Shown one piece after another: positions 22,475 through 34,458 of a DNA stretch of 64,000 nucleotides; position 1 is the first letter of the stretch, and each line of letters starts with the position of its first letter. Source of the DNA: Hysterangium stoloniferum. Taxonomy: Eukaryota > Basidiomycota > Agaricomycetes > Hysterangiales > Hysterangiaceae. The notes under the pieces were generated by a model, which was not told the DNA's origin, ran no database searches, and saw only the letters and a program-made list of their open reading frames with translations. Position numbers and translations under genes: made by a program. The stretch lies in contig WHVD01000048.1 in assembly GCA_015178975.1 (NCBI GenBank), positions 62,001 through 126,000 of the forward strand, given 5' to 3'.

Positions 22475-23440
22475 ATGCCACCAAGAAGAAAAGCACATGT
22501 ATAGGAATCATTACCTGGACCTTCAACTCTTCATTCCCCACTTACTTTGTATACCAGCCAGACACTTACAAACCAGCTGGACGCCATGGAAGAAGCCCAT
22601 ATTGAAGAAGTCCCGGAAAACCTGGACAAATCCGAGTATGAGGACGAGTCCATGGCCCCTGACAAGGGCAAAGGTGTTGAAAATTCCCCATCTAATGATC
22701 GACTGCCCCTTTCAAATCCTGCTTCCAAGTATTTAGCAATCACTTTAGAAAGGTTGATGAATCATATGCTCAGAGAAGGAAAAAAGAAGGATCTGGAACC
22801 TCCATGGTCAAAAGTCAATGCTCCGGAACCCTTCACAGGTTCCAACCCCAACAAACTATCCACTTTCCTCATGCAATGTCACTTCAATTTCCGTGATTGA
22901 TCCACTGCATTCTCCATGGACTGCCAAAAAGTCAATTACGCACTCCCCAATTCAATAATCTTACAGCTTGTTGTCAGTGGGGCGATCCCGCTCTCTGCCA
23001 CCAATTCGATGACAATCTGCCATCTTGCCTTAAAGATGAACTCTCAAAAGGAGAAGATGGCAAGCCAAAAACACTGTCCCATATGCACCTCAAGGCTCAA
23101 AATGCAGACACACACTATTGGGAATGTTGCACAGAAGTTGCCAGCGAGACCTCCATGGACCAGGACAACAAGTCCACAGCCAATAAAACAAACAACAACA
23201 CTTTGTCCACCAGCAACCAAAACTCCATGCAATCCAACAAGAAGAACGATAAAAAGTCTTCTAACAACAACAACAACAACAACAACAAAGGTCAGCAGTC
23301 AAGCAAACTGGAAAACCCGACCTTACAGGCAAGCTTGGACCCGATGGCAAACTGACACCACAAGAAAGACAATGTCGTATGGACAATTACCTTTGTCTCT
23401 TGTGCAGAAAACCTGGTCATCAAGTTTTCAACCCCAGTAT
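22475..23440 (+). pseudogene. element A gag remnant
   Basis: ATG at 22475 (MPPRRKAHV) is followed at once by a TAG. The frame then gives EPFTGSNPNKLSTFLMQCHF, the Ty3-type gag core (F-x-G-x-x-x-K-L-x-x-F-L-x-x-C). A deletion and frame changes follow. The C-terminal part has an Asn-rich tract (CAA/AAC repeat, 23260-23290) and a broken zinc knuckle ([10 protein letters not shown], with its final Cys lost) near 23400-23430. Confidence 0.8.
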
Positions 23441-23454
23441 CTGAATCTGAGGAA

Positions 23455-25143
23455 GCCGCTGACCTAGAAGGTGTCCCAGAGAAATATCATGACTTTGTGG
23501 ATGTTTTTAGCAAGTGGAAAGCTGACTGGCTTCTGCCCCACAGAGAATACGACCTAAAAATCAATCTTGAAGAAGGTGCCCAGCCACCCCTAGGACATAT
23601 TTACCCGCTTTTGTCCACGGAACTTTCCGCAATCCATGATTTCCTGGATGAACATTTGTCCATAGGTTTTATCAGACCCTCAAAATCTCCTTTTGGAGCA
23701 CCTGTTCAGTTTTTCAAGAAAAAGGATGGATCCTTTAGACTATGTGTTGATTTCAGAGGACTCAATGCTGTCACTAAAAAGGATAAGTATCCACTCCCAC
23801 TTATATCTGACCTGCTCGATGCTCCATAGAATGCCTGGATTTATACCAAAATAGACCTTAAACACACCTACCATGTGGTCCAGATCTCTGTGGGAGATGA
23901 ATGGAAGACCACTTTCAGAACCCATTATGGGGCCTTTGAGTGGTTGGTGATGCCCTTTGGACTCACCAATGCTCCATCTGTTTTTCAATGTTTTATTAAC
24001 GACATTTTCTCTGACATGCTTGATGTATGTGTGATTGTTTACTTGGACGACATTCTTATCTACTCCAAGGTCCCCACAGAACACAACAAACAAGTCCATG
24101 AAGTTTTCTGGAGACTCAGACAACATGGTTTATTTGCAAATGGTAGGAAATGTACTTTTGACATGGACTCCATGGAGTATCTAGGTTTCATAATGGGACC
24201 TGGCAGACTCTGCATGGATGAAACTAAAGTACAAGTCATCAAAGATTGGCCAGAACCCAGAAAAGTCAAAGATATACAATCTTTCCTTGGCATTGCCAAT
24301 TTTTACTGATGGTTTATCCACAGATATTCCAACATCATGGTGCCCTTTACTCATCTTATGCGCAAGGATACTCCATGGAATTTTAATGATAAGTGTCAAA
24401 AAGCTTTCAATCTTTTAAAAGATTCTTTTTCTTCAGCTCCAATTCTATCACATTGGAAACCGGACTTCCCACTCATTATTGAAACAGATGCCTCAGACTA
24501 TGCACTTGGAGCCATTCTGTCTATCCAGGACTCCAACAGAGAAGTCCACCCATGGCCTTTCTGTCCTGGACTTTCACTGGAGCAGAGCTCAATTATGATG
24601 TTCATGATAAGGAACTCCTAGCAATTTTTTCAGCTTTCAAAATGTGGTGACACTATTTGGAAGGCTTGGGAATTCCAATTGACATTGTAACAGATCACAA
24701 GAACCTGGAATACTTTTCTACCATGAACCTTTTGACCCACCAGCAGACCTGCTGGTCTGAATACCTATCAGCTTTCAATATGATTATCCACTTTCGACCT
24801 GGCCATCTCAGCAGCAAACCCAACATTTTAACTAGATGATGGGACATCTATCCTAAAGAGGGGAGCAATGACTATGCCACAGTAAACCCACACAACTTGA
24901 AACCTATTTTTACAAATCAGCAACTTACCGCATCAGTCTGCACAACTTTCCTCATCCATCCCATTGTCCATGGAATTATCATTATGGATATTGAGAAGTT
25001 ACATCAAGATATCCTATCAGCAATTCTGCTAGACCCAATAACTAAAGCACACCTTGACAATTCTATGGACCCCAGTCAACCCTGGTGGTCTCTTGATCAG
25101 CATGGTTTCATTAGACTTGACAATCATATATATGTACCGGACT
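23455..25143 (+). pseudogene. element A pol, first part (RT, RNase H, integrase N-terminus)
   Basis: RT starts with [20 protein letters not shown] and runs through [42 protein letters not shown] and the intact catalytic VYLDDILIYS (around 24036-24063). RNase H follows (IETDASDYALGAILS, then frame-broken). The integrase lead-in continues to YVPDST, where element B interrupts it. The gag zinc knuckle runs straight into RT, so the protease (present in element C as DSGST) has been deleted. Internal stops occur at 23827, 24307 and later. Confidence 0.85.
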
Positions 25144-25148
25144 CCACC

Positions 25149-25806
25149 TGTAAAGGGTCAAGTAGTTTACCACTCAATATATGATTGTTATCGACTAACG
25201 ATAGTACGAAATACAATCGACTAGTAGTTAAGATGTAGATTACGATCAACCCTTAAGGTATGATCGGTAGATAATGATTACAAGGGCGGATTGACCTTAC
25301 AGCACGATTCGATTGTGTAGCTAGCTGGGTTGATGACCGAGTAGATAAGAGAAGGTATATATGGCATGAAAGAGATAGAATATCCTAAGAAAGTGAGTTA
25401 CGATGGATATTCTTACCACGCTAGGCAAGAGCTTGAAGTTGAGTTGAATAATAGTAACTGACTTCGACTGTTTCAGTGCAAAGTGTAGTTACTGTAATTC
25501 TATGAAGAGAAATAGAGTAGAGGTTTGTTTTAGACAAGACCCTGAACCAGTACTTGCGTGTGCAGGTGATGGTTGTCGGGGTTGAAAGGTGTCTGAGTTT
25601 TATTGTGTGACTACTACTGTGACATACGCATACTTCTTGTGGGCGCTCTCGCCCACAAGCATACATGGACTCTCAAACTAATAAAAGTGTACTTATGAGT
25701 GATAAAGAGAGAAATAAAAATATAAAACGAAAAGGACATAATAGCATTATAAAGCGGCTTAAGGTCTAAGGCTTAAAGCCTTTAGTCGCGCCTCCTATCC
25801 TTCACA
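25149..25806 (-). repeat. 3' LTR of element B
   Basis: 658 bp with TGTAAAGGGTC…ATCCTTCACA ends on the plus strand. Includes a short hairpin CTTGTGGGCGCTCTCGCCCACAAG (25636-25659). Confidence 0.93.
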
Positions 25807-25832
25807 GTGCCCCCCCAGTTCAGAGGACCATG

Positions 25833-27998
25833 TCATGCAAAGTCTTGTAGCCTACTGGGGACTCCTCCCCATGCTTCCTTGTCGGAATCCCCTAGCTGTA
25901 ATATCGCTTGACCCCATTCCTCTCGCTTGTTACGGAGGGGACCTACAATCTCACAGAGCTTCGAGTCGCGAGAGTTGGGAGACAATTGTCCCGCTTTGTG
26001 CACCATAGATACCCAGCAGCCATAGGCTTTTTGTTGCATCCTGATGATGAGGCGAATCCTGTCAGCTGGGTCGAGGTCCAGTTGTGGGAGGAGATGAGGT
26101 GCCATCTGTTGGGGAGTAGTACTGTCCGCGGTCACACAATCAGGGTCTAACCGGCTGTCACTAGCAGGAAGTAACTCCTCAAGTAGATCGACAAGGTCGG
26201 TAAGGGGGGTAGAGATTGAAGGTTCGGGGGGGGTGCAAGGGAAGTTCGCTGACAGCTGTCTGAATGGTGACAGCTTGATTCCTGAAACGATGCTTTGCAG
26301 CTTCTCCGCCTCTGCCACGTTGTTTATTAGCAGGTAAAAGTCAACCATAGTCTCTTCCAGCGGTGCAAGTCCTCTGCAGTCATGTACTTTCCCCTCTAGC
26401 AAGGGTGGCTGTAGTGTGGGCAGTAGCTGACCCAGGACCCTGCTGACGGTGAATTGTGCTGAGTGGTAGTTGATTGCTATTCGCACCCAAACGTCGTTGT
26501 CAGCCTCGTTCCTGCTTATCACTGTCTCCCTGTTCTTCGGCTCGCTTGGATGGGAGACTCTTTGTGTCCCGCAGGCCTGTTCACTCGAGGGAACAGACAT
26601 GGAGGGTGGCTCGGTGATTGGAGGGTCGAGCATTACAACATCGCAGGCCTGTTCCGATTGGTATGGAGCTGGTGACAGCTCATGGGTAGTGGCAGGCGTA
26701 GAAAGCTGAAAGCTCGGGGGGTGGTCCAGGGTGTCCCGTAGCTGTGGTGGCACACACTCCTGTAACTCTGGGGTGGGAATGGGTAGAGGGAGAGGTATGG
26801 GAGAGGGTTGGATGGGGTTTTCCGTGGCGATGGCGGTCGAGGTCTTGTTTGGTCGATACCCACACCATATTCTGACAGTTGGTTTAAGTTCCCTTCTTTG
26901 ATTTGGATTGCTAGAGACAAAGTGTATGGGCTTTGCCAGTAAGAACCCTTCGAATGAGTCCTCCCCCAGATACTTCACTCCGTATCATGGATAGGTGGTA
27001 TCACTATCCTCCGAGTCTGAAGAAGAGTTAGTGGGGCCGACCCGAAACCGTTTCTGTGCTGGTCCCTGAGGAGGGTTGGACCCTGAGGGTGGTTCCTTTC
27101 CATCTCCTCGGGTCAGTTTGATACTTCAGAGTTTAATCCGTCTGACCAATTCCCAATCGTAAAAGGTAGTACCATCCTTCCCTTTCCAGCCTTTAGCTCC
27201 AACGGCACGTATGCAGGGGGTCCCATTATCACTCTCCTCGGTCTCTACAAAATCTGCCCATTTCTCCCCCGGGGGAGGGAGAATTGGTGTGATAGGAGCG
27301 TAGCCCCCCTGAATCCTGCTCTCTCTTCTTTGGGCCTTGGAGGGTACTCCTTCCATTCCTCCCCTGGCTATCCGATCTTGCACGAACTTCTCCCTCCTCT
27401 TTCTTTTAAGTTCCCTGAGTTCCTGTTGGTTTTGGGCGTGACGCTCCTCCTTTTCGCGATGTTTCTGGGCTACTTCCTCGGGTGGGGGGGATGGGGAGGT
27501 TCGAACAGGGGGTCCATTCCAAGGGAGGTCCTTTAGGTCCCAACATCTGGAGGGAGGGGCCTGGTTACAAGGAGTGGGTGTCTCGACCATTTCGTTGCGA
27601 GGTGGCCCTTGAGAATCATGGATGACCCTCGAGATAGTCTCTGCTGATCCCCAGGCGCGAGTGGAGGGTCCGTCCAAAGGGATGTCATTTCGGTTCCAAT
27701 ATCTGGAGGGAGGGGCCTGATTATGAGAAGTGGGTGTCCCGACCATTTCGGTGCGAGATGACCCCTGAGAATCGTGAACGACTCTCGAGGTAGTCTCTGC
27801 TGGTCCCCAATATATTGAGGAATAGCTTGAGGAATTAGAGGTGGAGGCCTTGTGGTAAGAGAAAGGGCGCTCGACTATTTCAGTGCGAGGTGGTCCTGAG
27901 GAGGTGGTGGCAGGGTTCCATAGATGCTCGGTGGCAGGTGTTTGTGGGATCCTTTTGAACTTGGGGAATTTGGACTTCGAGAGGGGTGGTTGGGACAT
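25833..27998 (-). pseudogene. element B accessory ORF (722 codons with two in-frame TGA)
   Basis: Two neighbouring open frames, 27998-27126 (290 aa, ATG start) and 26978-25833 (381 aa), are the same reading frame separated by a short bridge with two TGA codons, so the ancestral product was about 720 aa. The N-terminal part has three imperfect repeats (SSRTEMVGTPTSHNQAPPSR, PPRNEMVETPTPCNQAPPSR and a diverged first copy) and two GxAETxSRVxHDSQG blocks. A charged coiled coil follows (HREKEERHAQNQQELRELKR). The C-terminal part is Pro-rich and then helical. No signal peptide, envelope features or known domain is seen. It lies between the chromodomain and the 3' LTR, in sense orientation. Function is unknown. 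Confidence 0.6.
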
Positions 27999-29505
27999 GT
28001 TATGATTATGGGTTGTACAAACATCGTGTGGTGGTAGTGGTTGAAGGTAAAGAGAGGTCGGAGATTCTTAAGCGACTTTACATTTTTCATATCCTAGGGA
28101 TTAGGACTCTGCTCGGTTATTGGCACGAGGTGAAGAGGCGATAGGCTAGAGGTTGGTGGTCATGGAGTGAAGGCGAGGTGACTGGAGTTGAATTTTAGAA
28201 AAGGAAATAAAAGTTAAAATTAGAGTTGATTGTCGAGTAGAGTAAGGAAAATAGACTGCATATTCTCGGGAGGGAAGTGGTTCCCGGTTCTTGGTGAGAC
28301 TGCATATACCTGTCATCAAATCCGATGCAGTGTCTTGTACGCTCTTGTAAGGTATCCGGCTATTTACTCTCTCAAATAATTAACAAACGTTGACATGGCA
28401 AGGGATTCAAGAAATAAACAAATAAAGGTCCAGTAATTTAAATACTGATAGATTAATTAGCTGCGCTATTAAGCTTAAACAACTAAAGTCAATATTTGTT
28501 TGGTCTCTTGACAAATTCAGATGAACTTGTAGTGATGTGCTCTACGAAAGTTAAGTTCTCTTTGAGAATAAAGGTTTGGGAGCTGAATGTATGCGCAATA
28601 AGTTGGCGGAAACTTGTCGTAAGCCTTCGCTTTCTTGTAGCCTTTTAGTTTACTATTTATAAAGATTTAACAAGCTGTTAAATAATTTATAAATAGAGAG
28701 ATTGTCCGAGAGTCAAATATCCAAGCATTTGTTTAAAGATTGATTAACTGTGCTGTTAAAATGGGCTCTTGAATAACCTAAATGGGCAGGGATTTCAGTA
28801 ATGAGAATTTAGATTTACTTAAGTGATTAGTAAACCTAAAGGTTTTCCGGGAAGTTGAGGGAACTTAGATGAATTAGCTAAGTTCAAGAGAAAGAGTTCA
28901 ATATGCTGCAAGTGTAGGTGCTTGCAGTTAGATATCAGACTAAGGCTATTTTTGTCCTTAGGATGATTAGATAAGCTTTGAGCTGGTGCTGTTGATAGTA
29001 GTAAAATAGTAGTGATTTATTCAGTGATTTAGGCCTCCTTTTATACATGTAGAGATTTTTGCTTAATGATAGCTAAATAACTAATTAGGAAATTATTAGA
29101 AGCTTCTAAAAGTTTCTATAATTCCGCTATGATGTCATAGCTATCACCCGACTCGAAGATCCGAACCGAAGATCCGAACCGGTCGAGTCAGAGAATAAAC
29201 CCGGGATGGCCGAGGGTGGAAGCAAAATAAGCCGTGGCGCCGAAACGGAAATAAAAGCGGCCGGGCGGCTGCGAAAACTACTCGCGACGATTTGTAAACA
29301 CGTCGTGACGTCTTCGTCACGTGATGTCACGTGATCGCGCGATAATAATGCGCATATATGTACTAATATAATATAATAAAAAACCCGGTCTCTCGAAATT
29401 AGATAACCCGGCTTTATTATATTTATATTTCGACCGCTCTAGGCTTCGATTACATAATATGATGTCATTCGAAGCTTTGAGTATTCGAAGTTAAAAGGAA
29501 ACCAC
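27999..29505. other. non-coding part of element B, with a GC-rich block
   Basis: No gene. 29120-29340 is unusually CpG-rich for this neighbourhood and contains a direct repeat (GAAGATCCGAACC twice, 29153-29181) and two TCACGTGA palindromes (around 29317 and 29328). The rest is AT-rich. It might be a leftover of another insertion or a regulatory block for the downstream ORF. Confidence 0.4.
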
Positions 29506-32500
29506 CTAATTCTTGAAATAATAAATAAAATAAAATAGAATAAAATAAATTGAAATAAATTCGGGAAAATTAAGGGAAAATTCGTGAATATATACTAGAT
29601 ACATCACAGCTCTGAGTAGAGCTGGGGCATTTCGGAGGTCAGTGCTGTTTAGCCAGGAGTCCTCCTCAGGTCCATAGCCTTTCCACCTGATTCGAAAAAA
29701 CAGACGATTTCGAAGTTTCATGTGGCCAGTAATGGCTTCGACTTCGTATTCCTCCTCGTTTGAACTTAGCTCTCTAGGGTTTTTGAGTAGCTCCCTAGGG
29801 CCAAATGCTTCCGGGGATGAGTGATATTTCTTAAGGTGGGCTTGGTTGATGACAGGGTGCATTTGGTACTCCAGGGGTATTCTGAGTCTAAAGACTTGGG
29901 GATTAATTTTTTCCAGGACCTGAAATGGTCCGATGCGTCTTTAGATTAGTTTCCTTCCGCTACCCTTAATTTCTAGCAATTCTAAGGAATGGGGGTTGAC
30001 TAATACTAGATCCCCCTCTGAGATTTCTTCGACCAGTTTTCGATGCTTATTGTAGGATCGAGCTTGGGTTTCTTGAGCTTGGGCGATTGAGTCCCTCGCC
30101 ATTTGTCTGTGACTTTCCAATTCCACGATCCATGAGTCCACCATAGGACTTTCAGACAGTTCCCTGGGGACTACAGGATCGTCTCCCCCTAGTACCCTGG
30201 ACATTCCCCTCGGTAGGTATCCCATTAAGAGGAAGGCGGGAGCGTAGTTAGTCGAACTATGTATGGTGGAGTTGTAAGTGTTGGCTACTATCCCAATCCA
30301 TTTCGACCATTCTTCCTTGGCGGATGAGCAGTAAGCCCTCAGCATTTGTTCGAGGGTGGCATTCATATTTTCTGTCTGCCCGTCCATCTGAGGGTGGTGA
30401 GAAGAAGAGACGGCTAAAGTGGTTCCATATATCTTGCAAACTTCCCTCCAGAACCTGCACGTCCACCTTTTGTCTCTATTGCAGATAATCCTGGAGGGTA
30501 GTCCGAAAGGAGATGCCACTCGGTTTATGAAGATCTGTGCGAATCCTTCAGCGGACAAGTTAGAAAAGGTGCATTCACAGATAACAAAGCATGTCAGCTT
30601 GTCAACCACCATGAAAATGGCTGAGTAAGAGTCGCTGCCGGAAGTCGGTAATCCAGTTATGAGATCCATGGAGACCACTTCAAATGGCTTAGAAGGTACA
30701 TCAGCTGGTCTGAGGGCTCCCTGTGGCGCGGAGTGATCAATTTTTGTCTTCTGACAGGTGTCACAGCTGCGAGCATACACCGTGCAATCCTGTAACATTC
30801 TAGGCCAGAAGAAGTGGTCTTTCATAAGCAGGAATAGTCTACGTCCTGCAGTGTGAGCTCCTTCAAAAGGATTATCGTGTATCAGCTTTAGAATTGTGGT
30901 TGTCATATTGTGAATGCAGATCCGACTTTTCCAGTCCGAATCGCGAAAATACAACAACCCCTTTTCTCCAATGAAGAAATGTGAAGGGGTAGCTACGGCG
31001 TTTGGGGATTTTGGTTCCTCGATGTAGTAGCTTCTGAAGGCGGGGTCCTTCTGATACCCTTCCAAGAACTCTTTCAGGAATCTTTCATCGATGTTTACGA
31101 GCAGTTGAGGGTTTAGTGAACGGAATAGCGATTCATCCCCTTCATTGTCTCTGGGGAGGTTATACAAATCCCATTCGGTTTGTGGGGTGTCCTCTGGGGT
31201 TCCGATGGGTTCTACGAGTTCTTGTTGTGTGGCAAAGATGGCTCTCCTCGCGGGATTAGCTTCTTGTGGCTTCTCCTCAGTTCCTTTGCTGAGTGAGCTT
31301 GACACAATTGTCGGAATATCATCTCCAGCTGGACTCACTGAGTGGGGTACTCGTGGTAGTCTAGATAGGGGATCGACATTACTGTGTACTCGTCCAGCAC
31401 GATGTAGTATTTCGAGGCCTGGGTATGCTGCGTACACTGCCCCCCATGCAGCCAGTTGTCAATTGGTATTCTCATATGACCTGGCCCATTGTAAAGCGGC
31501 ATGGTCCGTGATGAGGAGTACGTGCTCTCCTTCCACGAATGGTTGGAAATGAACCAAACCTTCCTTAGCAGCTAATGCTTCCCTCTCTGTGGCTGAGTAG
31601 TTGCGTTCCGGTTTCTTGAGGGTATGACTCCAGTATGTGATGACCCGCTCTACTGTAATGCAGGTATCCTCAAATGTTTTTGCCCAGGAGTCCAAGTGAT
31701 CTCGGGAACCTTGGTCTTAAAATGGGTGACAAACGTTGGTACCGGTTTTGACTGCTTGAATGCTGATTTCACTTGGATATAGGTCTTCGTGTTCTTTAGG
31801 TCCCGTAGAGTCATTTTTTGTACTTGCTGCAGACAGCAACCTAGGGCGAAGTCAGAGGCATCCGTATAGAGACGGTAAAGCATTCCAATCACAGGATGTG
31901 CTAAAACTGGAGAAGAGCTCAGGGCTGCCTTGACGTTGTTAAAGGCTCGCTCCTGATCTACTCCCCAAGACCATCGCATTCCCTTTTTGAGTAGCGAGAA
32001 AAGTGGGGATACAGTCCATGCGTAGAAAGGTATATAAGCCGAGAAGTACAATACCATACCCAGAAAACGTTATTATTATTATAATACATTTAGAATATAG
32101 TTTTCCGCCCCTAAAACGTGGCAGTAAGCCCCGACTCGCGTTGTCCACAGACTGATGGCTCAATTTGACGCATATATCGACACCTGGTCTTCTTTAAAGG
32201 AGTTAAGAGGGCTGAAGTTCAGACACTTTAGCTGGGGTTGCTAGTTCCAATATGGCTCGTACTTTCTCTTGATGGGTCAAAAAACCTAGCCGTGACACCT
32301 TGTGTCCGAGAAGGAGAATAGAGTTGTAGCCTACATAGCATTTTTTGGGAGAAAGACCAGCCGAAATTATTGCTTGTAATACTCGGTCCAGGTGCTCGAT
32401 ATGATCTTCCCAGGTCTTAGAAAAGATTACTATATTGTCTATGTAGACTAGACAGAATATCCACAGATAGGGTGCCAGCGTGTTTTGCATGATTCGCTGG

Positions 32501-34458
32501 AAAATGGAAGGTCCGTTCCTTAATCCGAAAGGCATCCTTCTGAATTGCCATAGTCCTCGATGTGATTGAAAGGCCATTTTGTGTCGGTCTTCCTCCAGCA
32601 TTTCTAGTTGGGTAAAACCAGCTAGGGCATCGAACGAGGAGAGAACATTGGATCCCGAGAGTGCTTGCATAATTTCTGATTGCCGGGGCAACGGGAACTC
32701 ATCCGGGATAGTGAGGCTGTTCAGTTTTCGATAATCAATGACCACGTGAGGCTTATTATTACGATAGACTATGAAGGCAGGAGCTCCCCAAGGGCTTTTC
32801 GAAGGTTCAATGACTCCTTGTTGAAACCAGGTGTCCATTTGCTCGTCTATAACCTTCCTGTTGGCAGGGGAAGTTTGAAACATCGGTACAGACACTGGTT
32901 GTGCATCGGCTTTCAGCAGGATAGTGGCCTTACTGTCTACTTGGCCCAGTCTTCCATCAACTCCAAACGCTTGCACGTTCTTAGTCAATATTGAGCTAAG
33001 GCGAGGCATAATGTCAGGAGGGACATCAGGTCCTAAATTGACCAATTTATGCAGATCCTCTGAGGAAAGCTTCTCCAAGGAAGGAACTTCCGAAGTCTTT
33101 GGGCCTGTGGGATCAAAGTCATCTACTGCCTCGTTCCCTAAGGATACCATAGATGGTTGAGGACTGGAGGTATTGTCTTCTTCCAGCTTGGAGATGCTTT
33201 CTATGAAGTGGGCGATCTTCGAGCTTGCGACTCGCATCGATTCCTCTTCTGCTTGGGAACGAGGCTTTTGGGCCCATGCTCGGGCATCGTGAATTAGACC
33301 TATGATCTCTCCTCTTCTAATAGTTTGAGGAGTTAAGGTCAGATTAGCCAGTAGCACCATACTCTTTTCTTTAGAGATAGCGGTTGTGGGAGCAGCGAGG
33401 ATAGTCCCATCTTTGTTCTGTAGAACTATGCCCTCCACAATCCATTCCCCGTCCTCCAGGTCCCTGGTAAAGATGGGTATTAACCTAACTGACTCAGACT
33501 CTATCATGCAATCTTCTAGGGCTCTCACGACTCTCTCAGCACGCATGCCCTTATCGGGTTTGGATGTTAAATTAGTCGGCGGGATTCACTTGTCTTCCAG
33601 CGAGATCTTGTTAACTGAAAAGGCCAACGGGACAGGTTCATTGGAGGAGCTGGCAGGAATGAATCCTGCTCTCCCAGGGAGGATTAGTCTTGATCCCAGG
33701 GGTTGATCTCGCAACGTTCCTATCTCATAGTTGATATGGAAGTCTTCTCCTAAGAGGATAGGTACGGTCATCCCTCGTACTACATAGGTTTCTGCATTAA
33801 ATCGCAGCAGGGTTCCTTTGTCGTCCTTAAGGTAGACGGGAATGTTAATATAACCCAGTACTCGGGCACTCCCAGTAAGCTATATTAATTGCAGCTTAAG
33901 TCCTTGCTTCAGTTTAGGCTGATCCTTCAGTTCCCGGTAGAATTCCTCTGACATGAGGGACAAATCGGCTCCGGTATCCAGTCTAATTTTAATTGGTTCT
34001 TCCCAATCGGGACTTCCTACTCCTCCAAATATATGTAGTGCTGAAACGCCAACACTAGAATATCCTCCCGGTGGTTCCCTCTTTCGGTATATGATTGAGG
34101 CATCTTCTTTCATTAGCTTACTGGATCGGGGATATTGTATTCTAGGTCGTTTCACCTCCTTTCTAAGGGCTAATTCAGCATCCCAACGGAGTCGTCTGTT
34201 CAAGACAGTCACGCCTGTTTCCCCCTCAGAGTCCGATTCGTCACCGATCAAGAGGTCAGGAGGAAGTCCGGGGGCGAAGGGAAAGGTTTCCTCCTCCGTA
34301 TTGTTTCTTATGTCCTCCATCAGATGTTGCTCGTTAAGGCAGGCAACCCGATCGATAAACATTTCCTCATCTGCAATTTCTTCAATCGATGGCGGTTTGT
34401 TGTTGGAAGAGTTCTTAAATCCTGACAGACCTTCACGGTGCTGACAGTGCACTTCCAA
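29506..34458 (-). pseudogene. element B pol (protease, RT, RNase H, integrase, chromodomain)
   Basis: Protease: RLDTGADLSLM near 33950-33990. RT: FQQGVIEPSKSPWGAPAFIV, VIDYRKLNSL, FGLRNGPSIFQ and VYIDNIVIFS, where the second catalytic Asp of YxDD is Asn (AAT at 32436-32434). RNase H: LYTDASDFALGCCLQ, then NYSATEREALA. Integrase: a zinc-binding part with CDTCQKTK, the catalytic SMDLITG Asp, a second block degenerate as CNRDKRW, and GQTENMN with the Glu. The chromodomain spans about 29590-29770 (YEVEAITGHMKLRNR, FFRIRWKGYGPEEDSWL), the usual heterochromatin-targeting end of chromoviruses. Stops lie between domains (33893, 33591, 32203, 29941). Confidence 0.9.

Noticed and set aside
25421..25666. 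81-codon minus frame, repeated at 37407-37652
   Set aside because: Lies inside both LTRs of element B and is repeated only because the LTRs are.
26463..26709. Plus frames of 70-79 codons
   Set aside because: Shadows of the minus-strand accessory ORF of element B.
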